This document shows, piece after piece, positions 1-6,646 of a stretch of 17,587 nt of DNA (its first letter is position 1; the number at the start of each line of letters is the position of its first letter). Origin of the DNA: Gammaproteobacteria bacterium (lineage in GTDB: Bacteria > Pseudomonadota > Gammaproteobacteria > Enterobacterales > Psychrobiaceae); contig JABSRS010000026.1 in the NCBI GenBank assembly GCA_013214885.1, positions 1 through 17,587 on the forward strand, read 5' to 3'. Below the pieces are notes generated by a model that was given only the letters and a program-made list of their open reading frames with translations, was not told the DNA's origin and made no database searches. A program made the translations under genes and the position numbers.

Positions 1-2
1 AT

Positions 3-725
3 TTTAAAGTTGGCTATGGCCGAATCTTTAAGGGACCTGGTTTACCTGAAACATTAATGATTAGCGACTCGATCAAGCAGTCAGCTGATGTTAAAGCCGA
101 AACTGGTAATCACCTCGAATTTAATCTCGGTTATGATTTACAGCGTCAACTCAATGTTGACCGTGCTGATATTTTCGTCAACATTTATCAATACAGCATC
201 GATAATTATTATCACCCGACTAAAAACACCAGTCTGGGTCGCAGTCGAGTTGATTTAACCATGAGTGGTATCGAAGCTGGCTTTAATTTATCGCACAATG
301 ACATCAATGCTTATATTAGCTATAGCTATGACGACGGTGAAAACGATACAGGTGCTTATGTTACAGACAACCCATATTCAGGCACTCATGTCGTGAAAAT
401 CGGCGCTGATTATCAAATCATGCCGTCACTACTGGTTGGTTGGAATAGTTACTTTGCCAGCAAAGCTGAACTGGTTGATCGTTCGATTGAGAATGGCGCG
501 GTGATGGACACAGATTATGAAAAAGCAGGCTACGGCGTGACTAATTTATGGTTGAGCTATCAGGCACCAGCTGTTGCTGGATTATCAGTCAAGCTAGCGG
601 TTGAAAATGCCTTTGATAAAGCGTATCAAAATCACAATAGCTTCGGGATGTATTGGGGTAATGCTGCGTACAATGATAATGAAGTAGGTCGTAACTTCAA
701 ATTATCAGTTAGCTACCAATACTAA
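3..725 (+). CDS. TonB-dependent outer-membrane receptor, C-terminal part (5' end outside window)
   Basis: This is the last 240 residues of an outer-membrane beta-barrel receptor. The frame is open from the window edge, so the methionine codon at 57 is internal and the plug domain and TonB box lie outside the window. Visible features are alternating amphipathic strands rich in Tyr, Asn and Asp, an early GYGRIFKGPGLPE stretch like the strand-turn before the final third of such barrels, a late ENAFDKAYQNH motif typical of the penultimate strands, and a C-terminal SVSYQY ending in an aromatic residue, the usual BAM recognition signal. In this family the barrel imports siderophores, haem or other scarce compounds using TonB energy. 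The substrate cannot be told from this part. It lies directly upstream of a complete TonB2 energising locus on the same strand, which suggests they work together. Confidence 0.88.
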   Translation, partial: FKVGYGRIFKGPGLPETLMISDSIKQSADVKAETGNHLEFNLGYDLQRQLNVDRADIFVNIYQYSIDNYYHPTKNTSLGRSRVDLTMSGIEAGFNLSHNDINAYISYSYDDGENDTGAYVTDNPYSGTHVVKIGADYQIMPSLLVGWNSYFASKAELVDRSIENGAVMDTDYEKAGYGVTNLWLSYQAPAVAGLSVKLAVENAFDKAYQNHNSFGMYWGNAAYNDNEVGRNFKLSVSYQY

Positions 726-744
726 TTTATTGATTACCATCGGT

Positions 745-776
745 AGGTCGATCTTTTAGGAGACGACCTGCTTTTT
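745..776 (+). terminator. Probable rho-independent terminator or attenuator after the receptor gene
   Basis: AGGTCG (745-750) pairs with CGACCT (764-769). With one bulged A at 751 the stem extends by TCT/AGA, leaving a 6-nt loop. A run of five T follows at 772-776, after GC. It sits 20 bases after the receptor stop codon and just before the next start codon. It probably ends or attenuates receptor transcription, so the TonB2 genes may be expressed at a lower level by readthrough. The T run is short, so efficiency is uncertain. Confidence 0.55.
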
Positions 777-781
777 GCATT

Positions 782-1537
782 GTGAAAGTTATGAAATATA
801 CAGTGAAATTATTAATCATTACTATCGGGTTGATGCCAATGTTGGTGGCGGCCCAAAATCAGGTCGATCAGCTGACTAAGCAATGGCTTGATCTTGATAA
901 GTCGACTTATCAGCTAAGTCAAAGTTGGCAGCTAGAACAGCAGCAGTTAGCGTTGCGCGTTTCGTTGTTAAAGCAGCAGAATAAAAACTTAAACTCTCAG
1001 ATAAAACAAAGCCAAGACAATCAAGATCAGGTCAGTCAGCAGCGTTTAGCTTTATTGCAATCACAAAGTGTCGCCGAGCAAGCTGTTAGTCAATACCGAT
1101 TAGCGTTGCCAAACCTTGCCAATAAAATGCAGCAATTAATGGCCGTGTTACCACCGTATTTGGTATTACAACTGACGCCGCAATTAACCAAGCTGACATC
1201 GTCAGCTGATTTAAATACCAAGTACCAATCACTAAGCAGCATGACTAAGCAAATAGTTAAGGCGGATCAGTTGATCATGGTTAAGCAAGGAGTGATCTCA
1301 TTAGCGGGTAAAGAATTGTTAACCCAACAATTATATTTTGGTAATGCCCATGCGTGGTTTGTTACCCAAGATAACAGCCGTAGTGGCATTGGTTATCGCC
1401 AGTCTGGGCGTTGGCAATGGCAAGAGCAGCAAGATATTGGGGCGGATATTAGACAGGCGATTATGAACGCTAAAAACCAAGTACCAGGTCCGTTGTTCAG
1501 TTTGCCAGTTAATATAGGGGCAAGTAATGCGTCATAA
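782..1537 (+). CDS. DUF3450 family periplasmic coiled-coil protein of the TonB2 locus
   Basis: A 251-residue secreted protein. An N-terminal hydrophobic segment ends in VAAQ at about residue 25, consistent with a cleaved signal peptide. Residues 28-110 are Gln- and Leu-rich and look like coiled coil. The C-terminal half holds the family's conserved block, seen here as LYFGNAHAWF (184-193) and later GPLFSLPV. DUF3450 proteins are typically encoded beside TtpC/ExbB2/ExbD2/TonB2 in Vibrio and Shewanella relatives; their exact role is not established, but a periplasmic scaffold for the energising complex is plausible. The start is either GTG at 782 or ATG at 791. Neither has a well-spaced ribosome-binding site, since the AGGAG at 758-762 is too far away and lies in the upstream hairpin. 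The last 11 bases overlap the next gene, implying translational coupling. Confidence 0.85.
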   Translation: MKVMKYTVKLLIITIGLMPMLVAAQNQVDQLTKQWLDLDKSTYQLSQSWQLEQQQLALRVSLLKQQNKNLNSQIKQSQDNQDQVSQQRLALLQSQSVAEQAVSQYRLALPNLANKMQQLMAVLPPYLVLQLTPQLTKLTSSADLNTKYQSLSSMTKQIVKADQLIMVKQGVISLAGKELLTQQLYFGNAHAWFVTQDNSRSGIGYRQSGRWQWQEQQDIGADIRQAIMNAKNQVPGPLFSLPVNIGASNAS

Positions 1538-2819
1538 AATACTCGCGCTGTTGTTATTTCTCTTGAGTACTGTTGGTTTCAGCGCGTCGGCGAATGCGGC
1601 CACTAATACCACTACTATCGCCAATGTTGAATCGCAATTAATCGCTGAAATTAAACAATCAAATCAGCAATATCAACGTCAGGTAAAAAAAATTGCCCAC
1701 GCGCGTACTATCTTGCTTAAGCAACTGGCGATTGAAGAGACCAAATTAAAAACATTAAGTGTTGCCGCTGCAACCATTACGCGTGCCAAAGACGAGCAAA
1801 ACCTTACTCTGACTAAATTAGAACAGCGATTACAATCATGGCAGCAACAACAAAATTATCTTAATAATGTCTTAGCCAGCATTGACCCTCACTCAGTGAT
1901 TAACAGCGCCGATCAACTCAGTACTTATCTTGATAATCAAACCAAGTCGAGCGAATTTATCGCGGCAACTATCGCGCTAAATAACGGTGAAATGATTGAC
2001 GGACAAAGGTTAGCACTCGGACCTAGCCATTGGTTTATGAGCGACGGTCAAGACCGTGGCGGCTTAATTAATCAAGTCGAGCAGCAATGGCAGTTAGCAC
2101 TCGAGTTTGATTCCCGCCAGCTCGAACAGTTAAGCGAGGTGTTAACTAACCAGCGAGGCATGCTGGCATTAGATCCAAGTAATAACCGCAGTCTAGTGTT
2201 GGCGCAGCATCAAGAAAGCTTAGTTGAGCACCTTAACAAAGGCGGTATTTGGGTGTTACCAATCATTGCTTTTGCGCTATTGGCTCTAGTGATAGCATTG
2301 TTTAAGGCTGCGGTATTAATGCGTTTACCAAGTATTGATCAAACCTTATTATCGCTTAAAAATTTGCCACGCCACCAACTTGCTTTAGCCAGCATTGCGA
2401 CCCGATATAGTCAACCCTCGCAACAGCAACAACGCGATGATTTGTTACTCGATCAACTCATCCAAACCAAGCACCAGGTTGAGCGGGGGTTAAGTGCGAT
2501 AGCGGTTACCGCCTCGGTCGCACCGTTATTGGGCTTGCTGGGTACGGTCAGTGGCATGATTAAAACCTTTAAATTGATGACATTATTTGGTGCTGGTGAT
2601 GCTAATGCCGTCTCTGGCGGTATTTCTGAATCATTGGTAACCACTGAATTAGGTTTAATCGTAGCGATACCAGCGCTAGTAGTTCATGCCTTAATGTCAC
2701 GACGCTGTCATCATTATATGGCGGGACTAGAGTCTTACGCGGTTAAACTGTCGCATCAAATTTCTCCCGATACCGATACTGATAGTGCTGTTCGTGACGA
2801 GGTTGCTAATGCTGCTTAG
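1527..2819 (+). CDS. ttpC: TtpC-type MotA/TolQ/ExbB proton-channel protein with long periplasmic N-domain
   Basis: A 430-residue inner-membrane protein. Residues 1-24 are a signal peptide ending ASANA. Residues about 30-235 form a periplasmic coiled-coil domain, including a block at 165-180 (GPSHWFMSDGQDRGG) that resembles DUF3450. Membrane segments lie at about 241-264, 322-345 (with PLLGLLGTVSGM, the ExbB/TolQ signature) and 367-390 (VTTELGLIVAIPALV). This layout matches TtpC, which in Vibrio is a required fourth component of the TonB2 system alongside ExbB2 and ExbD2. It starts at ATG 1527, inside the end of the preceding gene, with AGGGG at 1516-1520 as a well-spaced ribosome-binding site. 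It ends with an 11-nt overlap into exbB2. Confidence 0.9.
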   Translation: MRHKILALLLFLLSTVGFSASANAATNTTTIANVESQLIAEIKQSNQQYQRQVKKIAHARTILLKQLAIEETKLKTLSVAAATITRAKDEQNLTLTKLEQRLQSWQQQQNYLNNVLASIDPHSVINSADQLSTYLDNQTKSSEFIAATIALNNGEMIDGQRLALGPSHWFMSDGQDRGGLINQVEQQWQLALEFDSRQLEQLSEVLTNQRGMLALDPSNNRSLVLAQHQESLVEHLNKGGIWVLPIIAFALLALVIALFKAAVLMRLPSIDQTLLSLKNLPRHQLALASIATRYSQPSQQQQRDDLLLDQLIQTKHQVERGLSAIAVTASVAPLLGLLGTVSGMIKTFKLMTLFGAGDANAVSGGISESLVTTELGLIVAIPALVVHALMSRRCHHYMAGLESYAVKLSHQISPDTDTDSAVRDEVANAA

Positions 2820-3192
2820 CGAGTGGATCCCGCAGGAGCTTATCACCGGTGGCTTAGTGCTGTGGTTGATTTTAGGCTTGGCTTTATTTTGTTATGGCTT
2901 AATTTTTGAGGCTTTTTATTGCCGCTATCAAAAAATTAACCAGCAATGGGTCGAAAGCTGGGTTAAGCCGTTGCAAATATTGATTGCAGCACTGCCATTG
3001 TTGGGCTTATTAGGGACCATTATTGGCTTGCTAGATACCTTTGGCGCGTTAAGTCATAACGCCAATTTAAGCATCAGCGATGGGATAGGCAAAGCACTGT
3101 TAACAACTCAGGCTGGATTACTGATGAGCCTTCCAGCGATGATCATGTTGTGGCAATTACAACGTCATGTGGAGCTTAATCATGCGCCCTAG
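2809..3192 (+). CDS. exbB2: ExbB2 proton-channel subunit, short form
   Basis: A 127-residue ExbB/TolQ-family protein with membrane segments at about 14-36, 55-78 (LPLLGLLGTIIGLLDTF) and 97-117 (LLTTQAGLLMSLPAMIM). Thr70 and Thr99/100 fall where channel threonines occur in ExbB. It forms the proton-conducting stator with ExbD in the inner membrane. I chose ATG 2809 over the earlier in-frame GTG 2785 because it has CGAGG ideally placed before it and gives the same 11-nt overlap with the upstream gene as seen at the two neighbouring junctions. It is short for the family: as I recall, Vibrio ExbB2 is around 175 residues. The shortening falls in the cytoplasmic loop between the first and second membrane helices. 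Confidence 0.88.
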   Translation: MLLSEWIPQELITGGLVLWLILGLALFCYGLIFEAFYCRYQKINQQWVESWVKPLQILIAALPLLGLLGTIIGLLDTFGALSHNANLSISDGIGKALLTTQAGLLMSLPAMIMLWQLQRHVELNHAP

Positions 3193-3586
3193 TTTACAGC
3201 ATCGAATTAACAACCAAATGCACCAAATCGATTTATCACCCTTGCTCGATGTCGTGTTTATTTTGCTGATATTTTTCATCGTCACCACTGTTTTCGTTAA
3301 AGAAACAGGGGTCGAGGTCAAAAAACCTCAAGCATTGAGTGCCAGCCAGCTTGAAAAGCAAAGCATTCTAATTGCGATAACTAGTGACGGAGGCGTGATA
3401 TATGCTGGGCAAGATATTGGCATAGTAGGCGTTAAGTCTACGGTTATTCAGTTGTTGAGTCAGCGACAGATGCCAGTTATTTTGCAAGTGGATCAGGACG
3501 TCACGACTAAAACTTTAGTCGCGGTGATGGATCAGGCAACGTTAGGCGGTGCAACCAGCATTAATTTAGCGACAGTGATGCCATGA
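3182..3586 (+). CDS. exbD2: ExbD2 biopolymer transport protein
   Basis: A 134-residue ExbD/TolR protein. It has a short cytoplasmic N-terminus, then one membrane helix at about 21-42, beginning DLSPLLDVVFILLIFFIVTT. Asp23 is in the position of the essential channel aspartate (Asp25 of E. coli ExbD). A periplasmic domain follows, with the usual strand pattern (IAITSDGGVIYAGQDI, PVILQVDQDV). It pairs with ExbB2/TtpC to turn proton flow into TonB movement. The start is ATG 3182, not the in-frame ATG 3167, because TGGAG at 3170-3174 sits 7 nt before it. It overlaps exbB2 by 11 nt and tonB2 by 4 nt (ATGA). Confidence 0.92.
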   Translation: MRPSLQHRINNQMHQIDLSPLLDVVFILLIFFIVTTVFVKETGVEVKKPQALSASQLEKQSILIAITSDGGVIYAGQDIGIVGVKSTVIQLLSQRQMPVILQVDQDVTTKTLVAVMDQATLGGATSINLATVMP

Positions 3587-4209
3587 TTAAATTTCGATTT
3601 ATGTTGTTATCGCTCGCGATTGTTACGGCCTTAATGGCGGTATTAATCGGTAATAATCGTGGTCAACTATTGGCACCTGAGCAATTGATGGTCCGGCCGC
3701 TTGAAATGACCATCGCGTTACCGCCGCCACCACCGCCGTCTCGGGCTAGTGAAGTGTTGCCCCAGCAAGCGCCGCAACTTGATCTGCGCTTAAAAGGGGC
3801 GGGCGCTAGTCTGACTTTGTCACGATTACAACTTAAAGTATCGCCACCTCAGTTGATGACACCAAAAATAAATCAGGTTATCCCCGATTTTGAAGCGACT
3901 AATTTTGCGATTGATATATCGGGTTTTTCGCTCAACGATCTCGATGGCAAGCCGAGATTGTTAACGCCGCTAGATATTAAGTTTACCCCTGCGATGCGAC
4001 GCGCTGGGGTGAAACGGGTCGCGCTTAAACTTCATGTTGTAATCGATCAAACTGGTCGGGTTCACCTTAAAGAAGTAATAAACAATCCGTATCCTGGACT
4101 TAATTACTCGCTCAAGCAATTAACAATGAGAACGCGATTCACGCTGCCTACCCGCCATGGTAAGCCGGTTAACACCGAGTTTATCTGGCCATTAACCTTG
4201 AAAGAATAA
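3583..4209 (+). CDS. tonB2: TonB2-type energy transducer
   Basis: A 208-residue TonB-family protein. It has an N-terminal membrane anchor (about 5-23), a very short proline run (PPPPPP at 47-52), a linker, and a C-terminal domain (about 125-206) with the TonB_C pattern: VALKLHVVIDQTGRV, then a terminal strand ending EFIWPLTL. It spans the periplasm and contacts TonB-dependent receptors. The C-domain is divergent: the usual YP before the first helix is replaced by FTP (134-136), and the Pro/Lys-rich spacer is much shorter than in E. coli TonB. It starts in a 4-nt overlap with exbD2 and its stop overlaps the next ATG by one base, so it is clearly part of the operon. Confidence 0.87.
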   Translation: MIKFRFMLLSLAIVTALMAVLIGNNRGQLLAPEQLMVRPLEMTIALPPPPPPSRASEVLPQQAPQLDLRLKGAGASLTLSRLQLKVSPPQLMTPKINQVIPDFEATNFAIDISGFSLNDLDGKPRLLTPLDIKFTPAMRRAGVKRVALKLHVVIDQTGRVHLKEVINNPYPGLNYSLKQLTMRTRFTLPTRHGKPVNTEFIWPLTLKE

Positions 4210-5543
4210 TGATGAAATACTTAATGTTAACCACCTTCTTCTTGAGTCAAATGGCGCTGGCCGAACTCTCGATTAAGCTCGAGCAACCACAGCTGTTATT
4301 ACAGCAAATTAGTGGTGCCGACCTTGGTATTACGCCAAAACTGCATGACAATGAAGGTCAATTTAAGCAATTAATTAATGATAGCCTTGCGGCTGAAAGT
4401 TACCTTGTGCTGTTGACTGAGCTTAAAAAACAACAAAAGATCGAGACGATGAGTGCCGCGATGGCTTATCTAATTGGTCAGCTGTCATTGCAACAACAGC
4501 AACCGAAAATCGCTGCGCAGTATTTTAAGCAGGCGATCAAGCAGCGTCCGAATTACGGTAAGGCCTTTCATGGACTGGGGTTAACCCAGCTGCAATTACA
4601 GCAGCCAGTGGCGGCGACATCGAGTTTCTCGAGTGCGTTACAACTGGGGGTTAGAGATCCGCAACTTTACCACTATCTCGGATATGGTTATATTCAAAGC
4701 CAAAATTTTCACAGTGCGGTCGTCGCTTATCAGCAAGCTAAATTATTTAGCCCCAATGATCGACAGCTCAATCAAGCGTTGTTATATGCTTATTCGCAAG
4801 CGGGGCAAAGCGCTGCTGCGCTTAGCCTAATCGAGCAAATGCTTAACCATAATCAAAATGATAAATCACTGTGGCTCCATCGTGCCAATGCATTGCTGAG
4901 CAAGCATGATTATATATTGGCACTGGCGAGTTTAGAGACCGCAATCCGCTTAGGGGAAAGTAATCAACAAAATCTAGCCTTAACCGCACAGTTACAGCTC
5001 CAACATGGCAGTGTTCAGCGTGCACAGCAACTGTACGGCCGTATTTGGCGCAATCACAACAACCCGACCTTGGTGCTAGAAGCGGTCGAGTATTTAATTA
5101 CCAGCAGTCAATTTGGCAGTGCAACACAGCTGTTGAAAAAAATGCAACTGAGCACGACATCACCGGCTAACTTACAGAGCCGACTGGCCTATTTAACCGG
5201 GCGCTTAGCGCAGTTACAAGGCTCAACCGTTCAGGCGGCAAAGGCCTTTGAGCGAGCAATTAGTTTTAATGCAGTCAATGGGCCCGCCTTATTAGCACTA
5301 GCGCAAGTCAAACGACTGCAACAGCATAGTCATCAAGCACAAATGTTGCTGCTTAGAGCAAGTGCTTTGGATCAAGTCAAATTAGCGGCACTAACTGAAC
5401 ATGCTGATTTAATGATGTCGCTCGGGCGATATTCGAAAGCGCTAGCCCTGTTGCAACAAGCGGGGGCTTATGCACCACAACAGCTCAGTATTGGTGAAAA
5501 TATCAAGATCCTTCAGCGGATTATTAGTCAGAGCGATTCATAA
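4209..5543 (+). CDS. Secreted tetratricopeptide-repeat protein of the TonB2 locus
   Basis: A 444-residue protein with an N-terminal signal peptide (MMKYLMLTTFFLSQMALA) and then helical repeats. TPR-like units are visible from about residue 82 onward, for example AAQYFKQAIKQRPNYGKAFH and AVVAYQQAKLFSPNDRQLNQ, with a last group near the C-terminus (YSKALALLQQAGAYAPQQL). TPR proteins are scaffolds for protein contacts. Vibrio TonB2 clusters also end in a TPR gene, so it probably organises the periplasmic part of this complex, but no direct function is shown. The start overlaps the tonB2 stop (TAATG); ATG 4212 is an alternative one codon later. The next gene begins at the very next base after its stop. 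Confidence 0.85.
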   Translation: MMKYLMLTTFFLSQMALAELSIKLEQPQLLLQQISGADLGITPKLHDNEGQFKQLINDSLAAESYLVLLTELKKQQKIETMSAAMAYLIGQLSLQQQQPKIAAQYFKQAIKQRPNYGKAFHGLGLTQLQLQQPVAATSSFSSALQLGVRDPQLYHYLGYGYIQSQNFHSAVVAYQQAKLFSPNDRQLNQALLYAYSQAGQSAAALSLIEQMLNHNQNDKSLWLHRANALLSKHDYILALASLETAIRLGESNQQNLALTAQLQLQHGSVQRAQQLYGRIWRNHNNPTLVLEAVEYLITSSQFGSATQLLKKMQLSTTSPANLQSRLAYLTGRLAQLQGSTVQAAKAFERAISFNAVNGPALLALAQVKRLQQHSHQAQMLLLRASALDQVKLAALTEHADLMMSLGRYSKALALLQQAGAYAPQQLSIGENIKILQRIISQSDS

Positions 5544-6119
5544 ATGCGGATTAATAAATCGTTATTAAGTTATTCAAGATTACTCCATGTTTATGTCTCG
5601 ATGGCGTTACTAACCATGATGATATTTTTCTCGATAACTGGCATCACTCTCAACCATCCACAATGGTTTGACGATCAACAAGCCACGGTCGTTGAAGCTG
5701 ACTTTGTGATTGACCAGACGCTGTTACAGCCGCATTCGCAGGGAGAGTTGATTAGTTTTTTATATCACAACAACCAATTAAACGGCAATCGCTTAACCAT
5801 TGAGCGTGAAGAGGATGAGATCTTTATTAGTGATAAAGGTCCAGGTACTCACCTGAGCTTAACCATCGACTTAGCATCTGGTGAGGCATTTAAGGAAGCG
5901 ACCGATTACGGCTATTGGGCGCTGTTTAATGATCTACATAAGGGGCGGAACAGCGGCACTTTTTGGCGTTTCGTGATCGATTTAAGCGCCATATTGATGA
6001 TTTTTTTTAGTGTCACCGGCTTTATTTTGGCCTTAGCACAACGTCGAGTTAACCGAACTGTTGGACTGAGCCTCGTAAGCTCATTGCTGGTAGTTATTGG
6101 CTATCTGGTGTGGGTATGA
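5544..6119 (+). CDS. PepSY-associated transmembrane protein (PepSY_TM-like), possible reductase-type membrane subunit
   Basis: A 191-residue membrane protein. The first helix (about 14-36) contains LLHVYVSM and ends in ITGITLNHP. A periplasmic domain of about 100 residues follows, with a PepSY-like strand pattern (NRLTIEREEDEIFIS, LSLTIDLASGEAF), then NDLHKGR and two more helices (about 142-165 and 172-191). His15, His38 and His132 lie at membrane edges, as do the haem- or metal-related histidines of longer PepSY_TM proteins such as the siderophore-reductase relatives FoxB and PiuB. It is much shorter than those, so electron transfer is an inference. It starts directly after the TPR stop codon, so translation is probably coupled, and it precedes the DUF2271 and DUF4198 genes. 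Confidence 0.8.
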   Translation: MRINKSLLSYSRLLHVYVSMALLTMMIFFSITGITLNHPQWFDDQQATVVEADFVIDQTLLQPHSQGELISFLYHNNQLNGNRLTIEREEDEIFISDKGPGTHLSLTIDLASGEAFKEATDYGYWALFNDLHKGRNSGTFWRFVIDLSAILMIFFSVTGFILALAQRRVNRTVGLSLVSSLLVVIGYLVWV

Positions 6120-6132
6120 ATTTTTTAACTTT

Positions 6133-6138
6133 AGGAGG
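6133..6138 (+). promoter_or_regulatory. Full-strength Shine-Dalgarno site before the DUF2271 gene
   Basis: AGGAGG lies five bases before ATG 6144, a near-perfect complement to the 16S rRNA tail. It is the strongest ribosome-binding site in this operon. Upstream genes rely on overlaps and weaker sites, so the two downstream periplasmic proteins may be made in larger amounts. Confidence 0.75.
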
Positions 6139-6143
6139 TATTA

Positions 6144-6644
6144 ATGAATAAATTGATTATGTTGTTGGCGTTATTGTTGTCATTGCTTGGGTTTAGTGCG
6201 GCTAGCGGCGCCGCGACTCAATTCAAACTCGAATTAAACTTACCGGCTCAATCCGGTGAATATCATAATCCCTATGTCGCGGCATGGATCGAAGATGATA
6301 AGGGTCAGAGCGTTCGAACCTTAGTGTTGTGGCGCGATGGTGCAAAATGGCTTAAAGATATTCGCCGCTGGTGGCGCAAGGTCGGTCGTAAAGATCAATC
6401 AATAGTCGATGCGATGACATCAGCAACTCGTCCAGCGGGGCACTATCAACTTAACTTTAAAGCACTCGATGATCAAAAACAGTCATTAAGTGCTGGTAAT
6501 TATGTGTTGCGCATTGAAATTGTCCGTGAAAATGGCGGTCGTTCAATGACTAAACAACCCTTTATTCTCAATGGCGATAGTCACCAGTATCCGTTGGCTA
6601 AAAGCTATGAAATTGCTCAATCACTTTTTATTATTAAGGAATAA
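6144..6644 (+). CDS. DUF2271 family secreted protein
   Basis: A 166-residue protein with a clear signal peptide (hydrophobic 4-20, cleavage probably after SGAA near residue 24). The mature part matches the DUF2271 pattern as I recall it: ELNLPAQSGEYHNPYVAAWI, then VRTLVLWRDGAKWLKDIRRW with its Trp/Arg cluster, and late strands GNYVLRIEIVRENGGR. It looks like a single beta-sandwich domain similar to the Ig-like domain of FlgD. The function is unknown. Genes of this family commonly sit with PepSY and DUF4198 genes next to TonB receptors, which points to periplasmic metal or redox handling. It is separated from the previous gene by 24 bases and from the next by two. Confidence 0.82.
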   Translation: MNKLIMLLALLLSLLGFSAASGAATQFKLELNLPAQSGEYHNPYVAAWIEDDKGQSVRTLVLWRDGAKWLKDIRRWWRKVGRKDQSIVDAMTSATRPAGHYQLNFKALDDQKQSLSAGNYVLRIEIVRENGGRSMTKQPFILNGDSHQYPLAKSYEIAQSLFIIKE

Positions 6645-6646
6645 TC

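Noticed and set aside
2453..2644. Open frame on the minus strand inside ttpC
   Set aside because: Shadow of the coding strand; no ribosome site, no recognisable protein pattern, fully inside a conserved domain.
4633..4830. Short + strand frame inside the TPR gene
   Set aside because: Alternate-frame shadow of a well-supported gene with no independent start signal.
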